A stretch of DNA of 64,000 nucleotides from Oceanicella sp. SM1341 (GCF_003448965.1 NZ_QRGC01000008.1:1-64000); one strand, 5' to 3'; positions 25,800-36,414 are shown, counted from the stretch's first letter. A program made the numbers and translations. Notes: generated by a model from the sequence alone, not told the origin.

Positions 25800-27361
25800 G
25801 GGCGTGCCTCGGCTTGAAGGGTTTCGGGATGGGGCGCATCGGGCGCGTGGCCCACGGCGGAGGCGGCTACGAGGCGCGTCTCGGTGGCCTCCTCGCGCGG
25901 GAACTCGCCGGTGATGCGGCCGTCGGACATCACGATGATGCGGTCGGAGAGCGACATCACCTCGTCGAGGTCGGAGGTGACGAAGAGGATGCCCAGCCCC
26001 TCGGCCGCGAGCTTGCGCATGGTGCGGAACACCTCGGCCTTGGCGCCGATGTCGATGCCGCGGGAGGGCTCGTCCATCAGCAGCACCTTCGGCCGGGTCA
26101 TCAGCGCCTTGCCGATCACCACCTTCTGCTGGTTGCCGCCCGAGAGGCTGCCCACCGGGTGTTCGTCGGAGGCGATCTTGATGGCGAGGCGGCGGACGAA
26201 ATCACCCACCGCGCCCTTCTCGGCCCGCAGGTTCATGTGGAAGACGCGGGTGAAGTCCCACAGGCTCGAGAGGGTCATGTTCTCGCGGATGGAGAGGATC
26301 TCCACCAGCCCGTCCTGCTTGCGGTCCTCGGGGATGAGGGCGATGCCGCGCTCGATGCGCCCGGCCACCGAGCGCTCGGTGAGCGGCCGCCCCTCGACGA
26401 AGAACCGCCCCGTGGCGTGGGAATGCCGGCCGATCACGCATTCGAGGAACTCGGAGCGCCCCGCCCCCATCAGCCCGTAGATGCCGAGGATCTCGCCGGC
26501 GCGCAGGGAGAGCGAGACGTCGTTGACCGCGAGCCCCCCGCCCGGGCGCGCAAGGCTCACGCCCTCGGCGCGGAACAGCTCGGGGCCGAAGGCGTGCTCC
26601 TCGGTCTTGGCGAAATCCTTCGAGGCCTCGCCGATCATGTTGCGCACGATCCAGCCCACGTCGACGCCCGCCATGGGGCGCGAGCCGGTCACCACCCCGT
26701 CACGCAGCACGGTGATGTAGTCGCCGATGCGGATCAGCTCCTCCAGCCGGTGCGAGATGTAGACGATGCCCACGCCGTTGCGCTTCAGGTCGGCGATGAC
26801 GCGGAACAGGATCTCCACCTCCGAGGCCGAGAGCGCGGAGGTGGGCTCGTCGAGGATGAGGATCTTCGCGTCCTGGGAGAGGCTCTTGGCGATCTCGACG
26901 ATCTGCTGCTGGCCCACGCGCAGCTCGCCCACCGGGGTGTCGGGGTCGATGTCGTGCTCGAGCCGGGCCATGAGGGCGCGGGTGGCCTCCCGCTGGGCTG
27001 CCTTGTCGATGTCGATGCCGAGGCGGGTGCGCTCGCGGGTGATGAAGATGTTCTCGGCCACGGTCATGTTCGGGAACAGGTTGAGCTCCTGGAACACGAT
27101 GCCGATGCCGTGGCGCGCGGCGTCTTCCGTGCCGTGGAAGCTCACCTCCTCGCCCTCCATCAGGATGCGGCCCTCGGTAAGGCGCTCCACCCCCGCGATC
27201 ACCTTCATCATGGTGGACTTGCCGGCGCCGTTCTCGCCCACCAGCACGTTCACCGCACCCATGCGCAGGTCGAAATCCGCCGCCTTCAGCGCCACGGTGC
27301 CGGGATAGACCTTGGTGCCGCCGCGGATCTGCAGGCCCACGGGGTGCTGGCCGGGCTCCAT
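25796..27361 (-). CDS. Sugar ABC transporter ATP-binding protein (RbsA type, two NBDs)
   Basis: 521 residues with two nucleotide-binding domains. First: Walker A GENGAGKST, signature VGQQQIVEIAKSL, Walker B ILILDEPTSAL. Second: degenerate P-loop GLMGAGRSEF, signature LSGGNQQKV, Walker B LLMDEPSRGID. This is the normal RbsA/MglA pattern, with the second site degenerate. It energises import with the RbsC-type permease. The ATG at 27361 shares one base with the stop of the DUF2291 gene and the end overlaps the permease ATG, so the operon is translationally coupled. Confidence 0.9.
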   Translation of the reverse strand: MEPGQHPVGLQIRGGTKVYPGTVALKAADFDLRMGAVNVLVGENGAGKSTMMKVIAGVERLTEGRILMEGEEVSFHGTEDAARHGIGIVFQELNLFPNMTVAENIFITRERTRLGIDIDKAAQREATRALMARLEHDIDPDTPVGELRVGQQQIVEIAKSLSQDAKILILDEPTSALSASEVEILFRVIADLKRNGVGIVYISHRLEELIRIGDYITVLRDGVVTGSRPMAGVDVGWIVRNMIGEASKDFAKTEEHAFGPELFRAEGVSLARPGGGLAVNDVSLSLRAGEILGIYGLMGAGRSEFLECVIGRHSHATGRFFVEGRPLTERSVAGRIERGIALIPEDRKQDGLVEILSIRENMTLSSLWDFTRVFHMNLRAEKGAVGDFVRRLAIKIASDEHPVGSLSGGNQQKVVIGKALMTRPKVLLMDEPSRGIDIGAKAEVFRTMRKLAAEGLGILFVTSDLDEVMSLSDRIIVMSDGRITGEFPREEATETRLVAASAVGHAPDAPHPETLQAEARP

Positions 27362-28002
27362 CAGCGGGCCTCCAGGGTGACGGGCACGAGGGGGATCGGG
27401 CTCTCGCCCGCCTTGGGCGTGATGACGCCGGTGAAGGCGTAGGTGGCCCCTGCGGGGTCGGCTTCGGGCTTCGCGATATCCGCCACGGCGCGGTCGTTGA
27501 GGGCGCGGGCGAGCTTGGCGAACTCGATCTGGTCGCGGAAGGCGGTGAAATCGTAGACGGTGAGCGCGTCGCGCAGGCCGGTGCCGCGCACGATGGGGCC
27601 GAGCTGCACGCGGATGTCGGCGGCGCCGTCGCCGTCGGTGTCGAGGTCCATCGAGGCGGCGCGGCTGTCGAGCTTGGAGGCGACCACGGTGCCCTGCCCG
27701 CTCACCACGAAGTTCCACGGCGCCGAGCCCGCGGCGGGGCGCACGCCGAAACGCTCGCCCGCGCTGTCGAGCCCGGCGGCGAGGGCGGGCTTCACCTCGG
27801 CGAAAGCGGCGGTCTCCTGCGCGAGCGCGGGCAGCACCGTCTCCTCCCAGTCCGCGGCGACACGGGCCTCCATGCGCTGCTCGTCGGTCTGCTGCGCGCC
27901 GCCACCGCCCGAGCCGTCGGCCGCGGTCGGGTCCGGGTCGGGGACGATCTTGCAGCCGGCGAGGGCGGGCAGGATGAGGGCGAGGCAGAGCCAGCGCAAC
28001 AT
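27361..28002 (-). CDS. DUF2291-family lipoprotein
   Basis: 213 residues. Lipoprotein signal with lipobox LAGC (Cys17). The mature part has an acidic segment after the lipobox and a beta-rich domain (GPIVRGTGLRDAL, YDFTAFRDQIEFAKLARALN) of the DUF2291 type. Members of this family recur in operons of ribose-type sugar ABC importers. The role is not known; an accessory periplasmic factor for capture or assembly is a guess. It is located between binding protein and ATPase and overlaps the latter. Confidence 0.75.
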   Translation of the reverse strand: MLRWLCLALILPALAGCKIVPDPDPTAADGSGGGGAQQTDEQRMEARVAADWEETVLPALAQETAAFAEVKPALAAGLDSAGERFGVRPAAGSAPWNFVVSGQGTVVASKLDSRAASMDLDTDGDGAADIRVQLGPIVRGTGLRDALTVYDFTAFRDQIEFAKLARALNDRAVADIAKPEADPAGATYAFTGVITPKAGESPIPLVPVTLEAR

Positions 28003-28176
28003 GAACTCCTCCGGAAGCGGCCCCGCGCGGCAGACGGGCGGGGCCGTCCGGCGGGGGGGTATCGGGAACTCGGGGGCCGCCCGGGCAAGCGGGCGGCGGG
28101 GCAGGTCGGCCCACGGGCGGGCGGCGGTGAGCGCGCCATCGGCGCGGGCCGCGCGGGCGGCCCGCGCGGCGGGGGC

Positions 28177-29223
<1,047 letters not shown>

Positions 29224-29348
29224 TCACAGATGATCTCTTTTGAGGTGCCACGCCACGCGCGCGAACGGGCGCGCCCCGCGTGCGAACAGACGCGCTCCGC
29301 GCGGGGGGCGGAGCGGTGCAACATGCTGGAAACGCGGGGGTTTGCGGC

Positions 29349-30404
29349 TCAGGACGAGCCGCGGGGCACGATCTCGAAGCCGAGGTCTATCACCGTTGTC
29401 TCGGCGCTGCCGCCCTGCAGCCGGGCCAGAAGGCCGCGCGCGGCGGCATGGCCGAAGGCCGGGCGGTCGACCCGCACGGTGGTGATGCCGGGGCTGGTCC
29501 AGGGGCTGAAATCCTGGTCGCCGAAGCCGATCACCGCCACCTCGCCCGGCACGTCGAGACCGCGGGACTGCGCCTCGATCAGCACGCCATGGGCGAGCAG
29601 GTCGGAGCTGCAGAACACCACGCCGCCGGTGAAGCCCTCGGCCTCGATGAGCCGGGCGAGCCCCTCGCGGCCGCATTCGAGGCTCGCTTGCGCGGGGAAC
29701 AGCGCCTGGGCCGCGGTGGCGCCGGTGCGGGCGCGGAAGCGCTCGGTGAAGGCGGCCATGCGGCGGCGGGCGCGCTCGTCTCCGGCCGAGACCACGCCGG
29801 CGCGGCGGTGGCCGGCATCGGCGGCGTAATCGGCCACGGCCCGGCCGGTCTCGATATGGGAGAAGCCCACGCAGAGGTCGATCGGGCTGTCGGTGATGTC
29901 CCAGACCTCGACCACGGGGATGCCGGCGCCCAGCAGCATGCGCCGGGTGCGGGCCGAGTGGTGGATGCCGGTGAGCAGCATCGCGTCGGGCCGGCGCGAG
30001 AGATGGGCGGCCACCAGCGCCTCCTCGTCCTGCGGGGCGAAGCCGGTCTCGGAGAGCATGATCTGGTAGCCGCTGTCGCGGATGCCGGCGCCGAAGGCCT
30101 GGATCATCGAGGCATAGACCACGTTGGTGATGGAGGGCACCAGGGCGGAGACGAGGCGCGAGCGGCTGGAGGCGAGCGCGCCCGCGAGCGCGTTGGGCAC
30201 GTAGCCGGTGAGCTCGATCGCCTCGCGGATGCGCTCCATCGTGGCGGGCGAGACCTTGGAGGGGTCGCTCAGCGCCCGCGAGACGGTGACCTGCGAGACC
30301 CCCGCCAGCCGGCCCACGGCCTCCATCGTCACCCCGCGCGAGGCGGGGCGTTTCGCCGGGGCCGGCCTGTCGTGATCGTCCTTGCCATCCATGGCGCGCA
30401 TCAT
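29349..30404 (-). CDS. LacI-family transcriptional regulator
   Basis: 351 residues. LacI HTH at about 25-70 (MEAVGRLAGVSQVTVSRALSD) with hinge helix PNALAGALASSRS, then a periplasmic-binding-protein-like effector domain (VIGFGDQDFSPWTSPGITTVRVDR). It is the last gene of the tctCBA unit (20 bp after tctA), so it is co-transcribed with the transporter it probably controls. Two similar ATGTAAGC/GCATACAT-type palindromes flank the divergent promoters upstream of tctC and the dehydratase gene, and are its likely operators. Start: the first of three close ATGs (30404, 30401, 30392). Effector is probably the imported acid sugar or a catabolite. Confidence 0.85.
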   Translation of the reverse strand: MMRAMDGKDDHDRPAPAKRPASRGVTMEAVGRLAGVSQVTVSRALSDPSKVSPATMERIREAIELTGYVPNALAGALASSRSRLVSALVPSITNVVYASMIQAFGAGIRDSGYQIMLSETGFAPQDEEALVAAHLSRRPDAMLLTGIHHSARTRRMLLGAGIPVVEVWDITDSPIDLCVGFSHIETGRAVADYAADAGHRRAGVVSAGDERARRRMAAFTERFRARTGATAAQALFPAQASLECGREGLARLIEAEGFTGGVVFCSSDLLAHGVLIEAQSRGLDVPGEVAVIGFGDQDFSPWTSPGITTVRVDRPAFGHAAARGLLARLQGGSAETTVIDLGFEIVPRGSS

Positions 30405-30424
30405 CCTGTCCGGGGCGGGGGAGT

Positions 30425-31927
30425 TCAAGCCTCCTCCCCGCCCTGCCCGTCGCGCCTTGCCTTGCGCGCGAGCAGCACCGAGACCACCACCGAACCGATG
30501 ATCAGCACCCAGAGCAGCATGGCGATCCAGCTCTTGGTGAAGAAGATGGTGAGGTCGCCGAAGCTCTCGAGGCTCTTGACGAAGTAGATCTCGGCCGAGG
30601 GCCCGAGGATGAAGCCGATGATGAAGGGCGCGATCTCGAGCCTGAGCTTGCCCGCGAGCCAGCCGAAGATGCCGAAGATCGCCAGGGTCCAGACATCGAA
30701 CATGATGCCGTAGTTGATGGTGTAGGCGCCGATCACGCACATCATCAGGATGACGGGGAAGAGGATGTGCTTGGGGATGGTCACCACCAGCGCGAACCAG
30801 CGGATGGCGACATACATCATCACCAGCATCGCCACATTGGCCACCAGCATGGCGATGATCATCGCGTTCCAGGTGTCGGGGTTGTTGCCGATGAAGAGCG
30901 GGCCCACCTGCACGCCCTGCAGGGTGAAGGCGCCGATCAGCAGCGCGGTGGTGGAATCGCCCGGGATGCCGAGCGAGAGCAGCGGCACCAGCGCGCCGCC
31001 GGTGAGGCCGTTGTTGCCGGCCTCGGAGGCGATGATGCCCGCCGGCTCGCCCTTGCCGAAGCGCTCGGGGCGGCGCGAGAAGGTCTTGGCGTTGGTGTAG
31101 GCGATGATCGAGGCGGCCGAGCCCCCCACCCCGGGCAGGATGCCCACGAAGGTGCCGATGCCGCCCGAGCGCAGCAGGTTCACCACCTGCCCGCGGAAGA
31201 CGGAGAAGGAGAAGCTCGCATGCGCGCCCACCTTGATGTCCTTCGCGGAATGGCCCTTGGGCACGCCCAGTTCGGCCTGCTCGAGGATGGCGGCGAGGCC
31301 GAAGAGCCCGATCAGCACCGGCAGCAGCGAGAAGCCGCTCTCCAGCCAGTACTCGGTGCCCGGCGGCACCAGGCGCAGCTCGCCGTTGCCGCCCGAGGAG
31401 ACGTCATAGGTGCCGATCAGGCTGATGAAGATGCCCAGCACGCCGGAGAAGATGCCCATCAGCATGTCCTTCGACAGCGCCGCCATCACCGTGAGGGCGA
31501 AGAGGATGATGAGGAATTTCTCCACGTAGGAGAACTTGATGGCGAAATCCGCCAGCGTGGGGGCGAAGAGCCAGAGCACCACGAGGCTGATGATGCCGCC
31601 CGCGAAGGAGGCGATGATGCCGATGCGCAGCGCCGTCTCGCCCTCGCCGCGCTGTGCCATCGGGTAGCCGTCGAAGGTGGTGGTGATCGAGCTCGGCGTG
31701 CCGGGAATGCCCAGCAGCACCGCGGGCACCAGCCCGCCCGAGATGCCGCCCACGTAGAGGCCGAGCAGCAGCGCCAGCCCGTTTTCCAGCCCCAGCGAAT
31801 AGGTGAGCGGCAGCGAGACCGCCACCGCCATGGTGGCCGTCATGCCCGGGATGGCGCCGAAGATGATGCCCACCATCGTGCCGCCCAGGATGAGCGACAG
31901 GAAGAGCGGCGTGATGAACTCGAACAT
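30425..31927 (-). CDS. Tripartite tricarboxylate transporter large permease TctA
   Basis: 500 residues with about twelve hydrophobic helices. TctA motifs are GAIPGMTATMAVAVSLP, LLGIPGTPSSITTTFDGYPMAQRG, GILPGVGGSAASIIAYT and SLGIPGDSTTALLIGA. It is the large membrane subunit of a TTT carrier, driven by ion gradient and fed by the TctC binding protein. It follows tctB by 39 bp. The neighbouring dehydratase and aldolase genes suggest that the cargo is a sugar acid rather than citrate. Confidence 0.92.
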   Translation of the reverse strand: MFEFITPLFLSLILGGTMVGIIFGAIPGMTATMAVAVSLPLTYSLGLENGLALLLGLYVGGISGGLVPAVLLGIPGTPSSITTTFDGYPMAQRGEGETALRIGIIASFAGGIISLVVLWLFAPTLADFAIKFSYVEKFLIILFALTVMAALSKDMLMGIFSGVLGIFISLIGTYDVSSGGNGELRLVPPGTEYWLESGFSLLPVLIGLFGLAAILEQAELGVPKGHSAKDIKVGAHASFSFSVFRGQVVNLLRSGGIGTFVGILPGVGGSAASIIAYTNAKTFSRRPERFGKGEPAGIIASEAGNNGLTGGALVPLLSLGIPGDSTTALLIGAFTLQGVQVGPLFIGNNPDTWNAMIIAMLVANVAMLVMMYVAIRWFALVVTIPKHILFPVILMMCVIGAYTINYGIMFDVWTLAIFGIFGWLAGKLRLEIAPFIIGFILGPSAEIYFVKSLESFGDLTIFFTKSWIAMLLWVLIIGSVVVSVLLARKARRDGQGGEEA

Positions 31928-31966
31928 TTCGGCCTCCCGACGGGGAATTCAGCAACGGCTGCGTGT

Positions 31967-32386
31967 TCAGGGCAGGGTGAGGAACAGCGGGTAGGTGAAC
32001 AGCCACCACACGAAGACCGGCCCCGCGAGGGCCACCACCACCAGCGGCAGCACCTGCCGCGGTCGGCGCTCGTGCATGAACAGCAGCCCCGTGGCCAGGA
32101 TGTAGGGGATGGAGCACAGCAGGAAGCCCAGCCCCGTGTTGGGCCAGATGTCGCCCACCGGCACCATGGCGGAGAAATAGACCAGCGTGAGCGCGATGGT
32201 GCCGAGGAAGCGCGGCTTGTCCATCGCGGCGAGGGTGCGCCGCCAGTATGGCACCGCGGCGGCGATGCGCGCGCGGTCGCGGATCGCGATGGCCAGCCCC
32301 AGCAGGCCCAGGATGATGGCGATGAGGATCGGGAACACGAGATGCGATGTCTCGAAATCGATCGTCACGCGGGTGAGATCGCCCAT
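31967..32386 (-). CDS. Tripartite tricarboxylate transporter small permease TctB
   Basis: 139 residues with four hydrophobic helices (FPILIAIILGLLGLAIAI, FLGTIALTLVYFSAMV, GFLLCSIPYILATGLLF, LPLVVVALAGPVFVWWLFTY), the expected TctB layout. It lies between tctC and tctA, all on one strand. Small subunit of the inner-membrane carrier; no catalytic motif is expected. Confidence 0.85.
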   Translation of the reverse strand: MGDLTRVTIDFETSHLVFPILIAIILGLLGLAIAIRDRARIAAAVPYWRRTLAAMDKPRFLGTIALTLVYFSAMVPVGDIWPNTGLGFLLCSIPYILATGLLFMHERRPRQVLPLVVVALAGPVFVWWLFTYPLFLTLP

Positions 32387-32460
32387 GCGGACCCCCTTTG
32401 GGTGAGCGGGCCCGCCCCGGGGGCGGGGCGGGCCGGAACTGCGGGTTCAGCCGGGGCGGC

Positions 32461-33510
32461 TCAGGAGCCGCCGGAGATCTCGGAGATCACCTTCTCGTAG
32501 GCGTCGCGCTTTTCCTGCAGGTGGGCGCGGGCCTCCTCGGCGGAGAGGTAGTTGGGGATGAAGAAGGCCGCCTTCTGGCGTTCCTGGATCTGGCCCTCGG
32601 CGAAGATCTCCCCCAGCGCGGTGTCGATGGCCGCGGCGATCTCGGGGTCCATCTCCTTGTTGAACAGCAGGAAGAACTCCTTGTCGAAGGTGAAGTCCTT
32701 CTCGCCGTCGAGGGTCACGCTGGTCTGCGGGCTGGCGTGGGCGAGCATGTCGGCGCGGCTGGTGCCGCCCATGCCGGCCTCGGGCGCCTGCTCCAGCGTC
32801 TCGGGCCGCGCGGTGATCCAGACGAAGCGCATCGCCTTCGCGTCATCGGCGGGCAGCTGGGTGAACTGCTCGTTGGCCTGGATCGAGCCGTTGATCACGT
32901 CGGCGAGGTCGTCCCACATCGCCTGGTTCTTGTCGGATTGCGAGCCGGTGTTCACCGGGACGATGTTCTCCTCCGAGCCCGGCGCGCGCAGCTTGGCGGC
33001 GTTCTTGAGCGCGGAGAAGCCGATCTCGGAGACCCCGCCGGGCTGAATGGCGACGCGCACCCGGGTGCCGGCCTCGGCCGCGGCGAGGATGTCCTCCATG
33101 CTCTGGTAGGGCGAATCGGCCGGCACCAGATAGGCGTTGCCGGGGTTGATCGCCACCGTGGGGCCCACGGTGTAGTTCTCGAACGGGTCGTCGTAGCCGG
33201 TCACGCCGTAGAGATTGGCGAGGTAGGACTGGTCGTGGAAGATCATGATCGTGGTGCCGCGGCTGTCGCGCGCCAGCGCCTTGAACGCCTCGGTGGCGCC
33301 CACCGCGTCGACCTTGATGTTGATGCCCAGCTTCTCGGACAGCGCGTCGGCCACGATGGCGGAGTTCTGGTAGGTGTCGCCGCCGGTCGACTTGGAGCCG
33401 ATCACCATGCGCATGTTGCGCGGCAGGTTCTGCGCCTCGGCCACCAGCGGCAGCGCGAGCAGGGACGCGGCCGAAGCCGCAGCGAGAAGCGTTCTGCGCG
33501 TGAGTTTCAT
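32461..33510 (-). CDS. Tripartite tricarboxylate transporter substrate-binding protein TctC
   Basis: 349 residues with a signal peptide (MKLTRRTLLAAASAASLLA to AEA). The body has the TctC/Bug fold pattern (MRMVIGSKSTGGDTYQNSA, RVRVAIQPGGVSEIGFSAL, a long helical C-terminus). It diverges from ordinary Bug proteins in lacking the usual P-x-PGG start, so the ligand may be unusual. First gene of tctCBA-lacI; the divergent promoter region contains a TTGACA box (33623-33628, reverse) and one palindromic operator candidate. Confidence 0.85.
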   Translation of the reverse strand: MKLTRRTLLAAASAASLLALPLVAEAQNLPRNMRMVIGSKSTGGDTYQNSAIVADALSEKLGINIKVDAVGATEAFKALARDSRGTTIMIFHDQSYLANLYGVTGYDDPFENYTVGPTVAINPGNAYLVPADSPYQSMEDILAAAEAGTRVRVAIQPGGVSEIGFSALKNAAKLRAPGSEENIVPVNTGSQSDKNQAMWDDLADVINGSIQANEQFTQLPADDAKAMRFVWITARPETLEQAPEAGMGGTSRADMLAHASPQTSVTLDGEKDFTFDKEFFLLFNKEMDPEIAAAIDTALGEIFAEGQIQERQKAAFFIPNYLSAEEARAHLQEKRDAYEKVISEISGGS

Positions 33511-33580
33511 GTGGTCCTCCCTTGGGCCGCACCGCGGCCACTGCGGTTCTGCACCGGGGTCACTGCCCCCGGGGCGCCTT

Positions 33581-33596
33581 ATGTAAGCGCATACAT
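33581..33596. promoter_or_regulatory. LacI-type operator candidate O1, tctC side
   Basis: ATGTAAGCGCATACAT: GCATACAT half-site with CG centre, one mismatch to a perfect 16-bp palindrome. It lies downstream of a tctC-directed TTGACA (reverse strand of 33623-33628), so repressor binding would block the TTT operon. Confidence 0.6.
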
Positions 33597-33685
33597 GAAT
33601 ATCAGCACAGCTTCCCGAGCCCTGTCAATGATTCAGCGATTGGTCCACCCGAGACGGGTACGCGGCGGATTCTCGAGCGGCGCGA

Positions 33686-33717
33686 TTGACAGGACCGGCA
33701 ATGATTGCGCATACATT
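33686..33717 (+). promoter_or_regulatory. Dehydratase operon promoter with LacI-type operator O2
   Basis: TTGACA at 33686-33691 is followed 9 bp later by ATGATTGCGCATACAT (33701-33716), which has the same GCATACAT half-site and CG centre as O1. The operator covers the expected -10 position. The SD for the dehydratase (GGAGGAAAG) begins at 33732. Confidence 0.6.
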
Positions 33718-33750
33718 GAGGAAGAAATGTTGGAGGAAAGGCAAACGATC

Positions 33751-35493
33751 ATGGCCGCCACACCCCGCAAGACCCCGCAGGAGCTGCGCTCGTCGCGCTG
33801 GTTCGGACCGGATGACCTGCGCAGCTTCGGGCACCGCTCGCGCATGATGCAGCTGGGCTACTCGGAGGCCGATTTCCGCGACAAGCCGCTGATCGGCATC
33901 CTCAACACCTGGTCGGAGATCAACTCCTGCCACGGCCATTTCCGCGAGCGCGCGGCCGACGTGAAGCGCGGCGTGGCGCAGGCGGGGGGCTTCGCAGTGG
34001 AGATGCCCGCACTCTCGGTCGACGAGAGCTTCACCAAGCCCACCTCCATGCTCTACCGCAACATGCTGGCGATGGAGACGGAGGAGATGATCCGCTCGCA
34101 CCCGTTCGACGGCGTGGTGCTGATGGGCGGCTGCGACAAGACCACCCCCGGCCTCGTGATGGGCGCGCTCACCGCCGGCGTGCCGATGATCTACCTGCCC
34201 GCCGGCCCGATGCTGCGCGGGCATTACGCGGGGCGGATCCTCGGCTCGGGCTCGGACGCCTGGAAATACTGGGACGAGCGCCGCGCCGGCAACATCTCCG
34301 ACGAGGAATGGCTCGGCATCCAGGGCGGCATCGCCCGCTCGGTGGGCACCTGCATGACCATGGGCACCGCCTCGACCATGACCGCGATCACCGACGCGAT
34401 GGGCCTCACCCTGCCCGGCGCCTCCTCGATCCCCGCGCCCGATGCCGGCCACCAGCGCATGTCGGCCGACTGCGGGCGCCGCATCGTCGACATGGTGTGG
34501 GAAGACCTCACGCCCGACCGGATCGTGACCGCCGCGGCGGTGCGCAACGCGGCCATCATCGCCATGGCCACCGGCTGCTCGACCAACGCGGTGGTGCATC
34601 TCATCGCCATGGCGCGGCGCGCGGGTGTCGACTTCACCCTCGACGATCTCGACGAGCTGGGCCGGGTGACGCCGCTCATCGCCAATGTCCGCCCCTCGGG
34701 GAAGGACTACCTGATGGAGGATTTCTTCTACGCGGGGGGCCTGCGCGCGCTGATGAAGCAGATGGAGGAGCGGCTCGACACCTCCTGCCTCACCGTCACC
34801 GGCAAGACGCTCGGCGAAAACCTCGAGGGCGCCGTGGTCTACAACGACGACGTGATCCGCCCGCTGTCAAACCCGGTCTACCACGAGGGCTCGCTCGCGC
34901 TGCTGCGCGGCAACCTCTGCCCCGACGGCGCGGTGATCAAGCCCGCCGCCTGCGACCCCAAGTTCCACGTCCACGAGGGCCCGGCGCTGGTGTTCGACAG
35001 CTACCCGGAGATGAAGAAGGCCATCGACGACGAGGATCTCGAGGTCACGCCGAACCACGTGCTGGTGCTGCGCAACGCCGGGCCGCAGGGGGGGCCGGGC
35101 ATGCCGGAATGGGGCATGCTCCCCATCCCCAAGGCACTGATCAAGCAGGGATATCGCGACATGCTGCGCATCTCGGACGCGCGGATGTCGGGCACCTCCT
35201 ACGGCGCCTGCGTGCTGCATGTGGCGCCCGAGGCCTTCATCGGCGGCCCGCTCTCGCTGCTGCAGACCGGCGACATCGTGCGCATGGACCTGCCGGCGCG
35301 CCGGCTCGACATGCTGGTGGACGAGGCCGAGATCGCCCGCCGCCGCGAGGCCCGGGTGCCGCCCGAGCCGCGCTTCGCCCGGGGCTGGGGCTGGATGTTC
35401 TCGCAGCATGTCACCCAGGCCGACAAGGGCTGCGACTTCGACTATCTCGAGCGCGGCTTCGGACCCGCCGCGGGCGAGCCCGACATCTTCTGA
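33751..35493 (+). CDS. IlvD/Edd-family dehydratase, aldonate (L-arabinonate-type) dehydratase
   Basis: 580 residues. Three iron-sulfur Cys positions are seen: NTWSEINSC (Cys60), GGCDKTTPG (Cys128, next to metal-binding Lys130) and GTCMTMGTAST (Cys201). SDARMSGTSYG near the C-terminus carries the catalytic Ser. The family includes dihydroxy-acid, phosphogluconate and aldonate dehydratases; DSHxHF-like and GTC patterns plus the neighbours favour a pentonate or hexonate, giving a 2-keto-3-deoxy acid. Start ATG 33751 with SD GGAGGAAAG ten bases upstream; an earlier ATG at 33727 lacks one. First gene of the unit with the DapA-like and RraA-like genes. Confidence 0.85.
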   Translation: MAATPRKTPQELRSSRWFGPDDLRSFGHRSRMMQLGYSEADFRDKPLIGILNTWSEINSCHGHFRERAADVKRGVAQAGGFAVEMPALSVDESFTKPTSMLYRNMLAMETEEMIRSHPFDGVVLMGGCDKTTPGLVMGALTAGVPMIYLPAGPMLRGHYAGRILGSGSDAWKYWDERRAGNISDEEWLGIQGGIARSVGTCMTMGTASTMTAITDAMGLTLPGASSIPAPDAGHQRMSADCGRRIVDMVWEDLTPDRIVTAAAVRNAAIIAMATGCSTNAVVHLIAMARRAGVDFTLDDLDELGRVTPLIANVRPSGKDYLMEDFFYAGGLRALMKQMEERLDTSCLTVTGKTLGENLEGAVVYNDDVIRPLSNPVYHEGSLALLRGNLCPDGAVIKPAACDPKFHVHEGPALVFDSYPEMKKAIDDEDLEVTPNHVLVLRNAGPQGGPGMPEWGMLPIPKALIKQGYRDMLRISDARMSGTSYGACVLHVAPEAFIGGPLSLLQTGDIVRMDLPARRLDMLVDEAEIARRREARVPPEPRFARGWGWMFSQHVTQADKGCDFDYLERGFGPAAGEPDIF

Positions 35494-35514
35494 CATCTGC
35501 GCACGGAGGCCAGA

Positions 35515-36414
35515 ATGGCGCTCGACCTCGACACCGCCCTCACCGGCATTTCCGGCATCCTCGTGACGCCCTATGACGCGGAGGGCGAGATCGCCCCCGC
35601 GCGCCTCGCCCCGATCATCGACCGCGCGCTCGGCGCGGGCATGCACATGCCGGTGGTCAACGGCAACACCGGCGAGTTCTACGCGCTGACCACCGAGGAG
35701 GCCTGCACCATGGCCCGCGAGGTGGTGGCGCTGGTGGACGGCCGCGCCCCGGTGCTGGCCGGCGTGGGCCGCGGCATCCGCGACGCCTGCCGCCTTGCCC
35801 GCGTCTCGGCCGAGGCGGGGGCGACGGCGCTGATGATCCACCAGCCGCCGGACCCGTTCGTCTCGCCGCGCGGCACGCTCGACTACGTGGCCGCGGTGCA
35901 CGAGGCGGGCGGCGGCCTGCCGGTGATGCTGTACCTGCGCAACGACGCCATCGGCACCCGCGCCATCGCCGATCTCTGCGCCCTGCCCGGCGTGCGCGGG
36001 GTGAAATGGGCGACGCCCAACCCGCTGAAACTCGCCGAGGCGAAGGCGGCCTGCGACCCCTCCATCACCTGGGTGGGCGGGCTCGCCGAGGTCTGGGCGC
36101 CGCCGCTCTACGCGGTGGGGGCGCGGGGCTTCACTTCCGGGCTGATCAACGTCTGGCCGGAGCGCTCGGTGGCGATCCATGCGGCACTCGAGGCGGGAGA
36201 TTACCCGGAGGCGAACCGGCTCATCGCCGGCATGCGCGCCTTCGAGGACATCCGCGCGGAGGAGCTCAACGGCACCAACGTGACCGGGGTGAAGGCCGCC
36301 CTGCAGGCCACGGGGCAGGATTGCGGCCCGACGCGCCCGCCCTCCGCCTGGCCGCTGACCGAGGCGCAGCAGGCCCGGCTCGGCGCCTTCCTGAAGGAAA
36401 GCGGCCTCGCCTGA
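35515..36414 (+). CDS. DapA/DHDPS-family aldolase or dehydratase
   Basis: 299 residues, a TIM barrel of the dihydrodipicolinate synthase family. GNTGEF is the carboxylate-binding loop; catalytic Tyr140 (MLYLRN) and Schiff-base Lys164 (GVKWATPNP) are present. In acid-sugar pathways these enzymes cleave or dehydrate 2-keto-3-deoxy acids, the product of the dehydratase encoded 21 bp upstream. True DapA is less likely because lysine-pathway genes are absent. SD GGAGG precedes the ATG. Confidence 0.82.
   Translation: MALDLDTALTGISGILVTPYDAEGEIAPARLAPIIDRALGAGMHMPVVNGNTGEFYALTTEEACTMAREVVALVDGRAPVLAGVGRGIRDACRLARVSAEAGATALMIHQPPDPFVSPRGTLDYVAAVHEAGGGLPVMLYLRNDAIGTRAIADLCALPGVRGVKWATPNPLKLAEAKAACDPSITWVGGLAEVWAPPLYAVGARGFTSGLINVWPERSVAIHAALEAGDYPEANRLIAGMRAFEDIRAEELNGTNVTGVKAALQATGQDCGPTRPPSAWPLTEAQQARLGAFLKESGLA

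Noticed and set aside
33751-35493. Housekeeping ilvD for branched-chain amino acids
   Set aside because: Setting with LacI, TTT carrier, DapA-like and RraA-like genes indicates acid-sugar breakdown.
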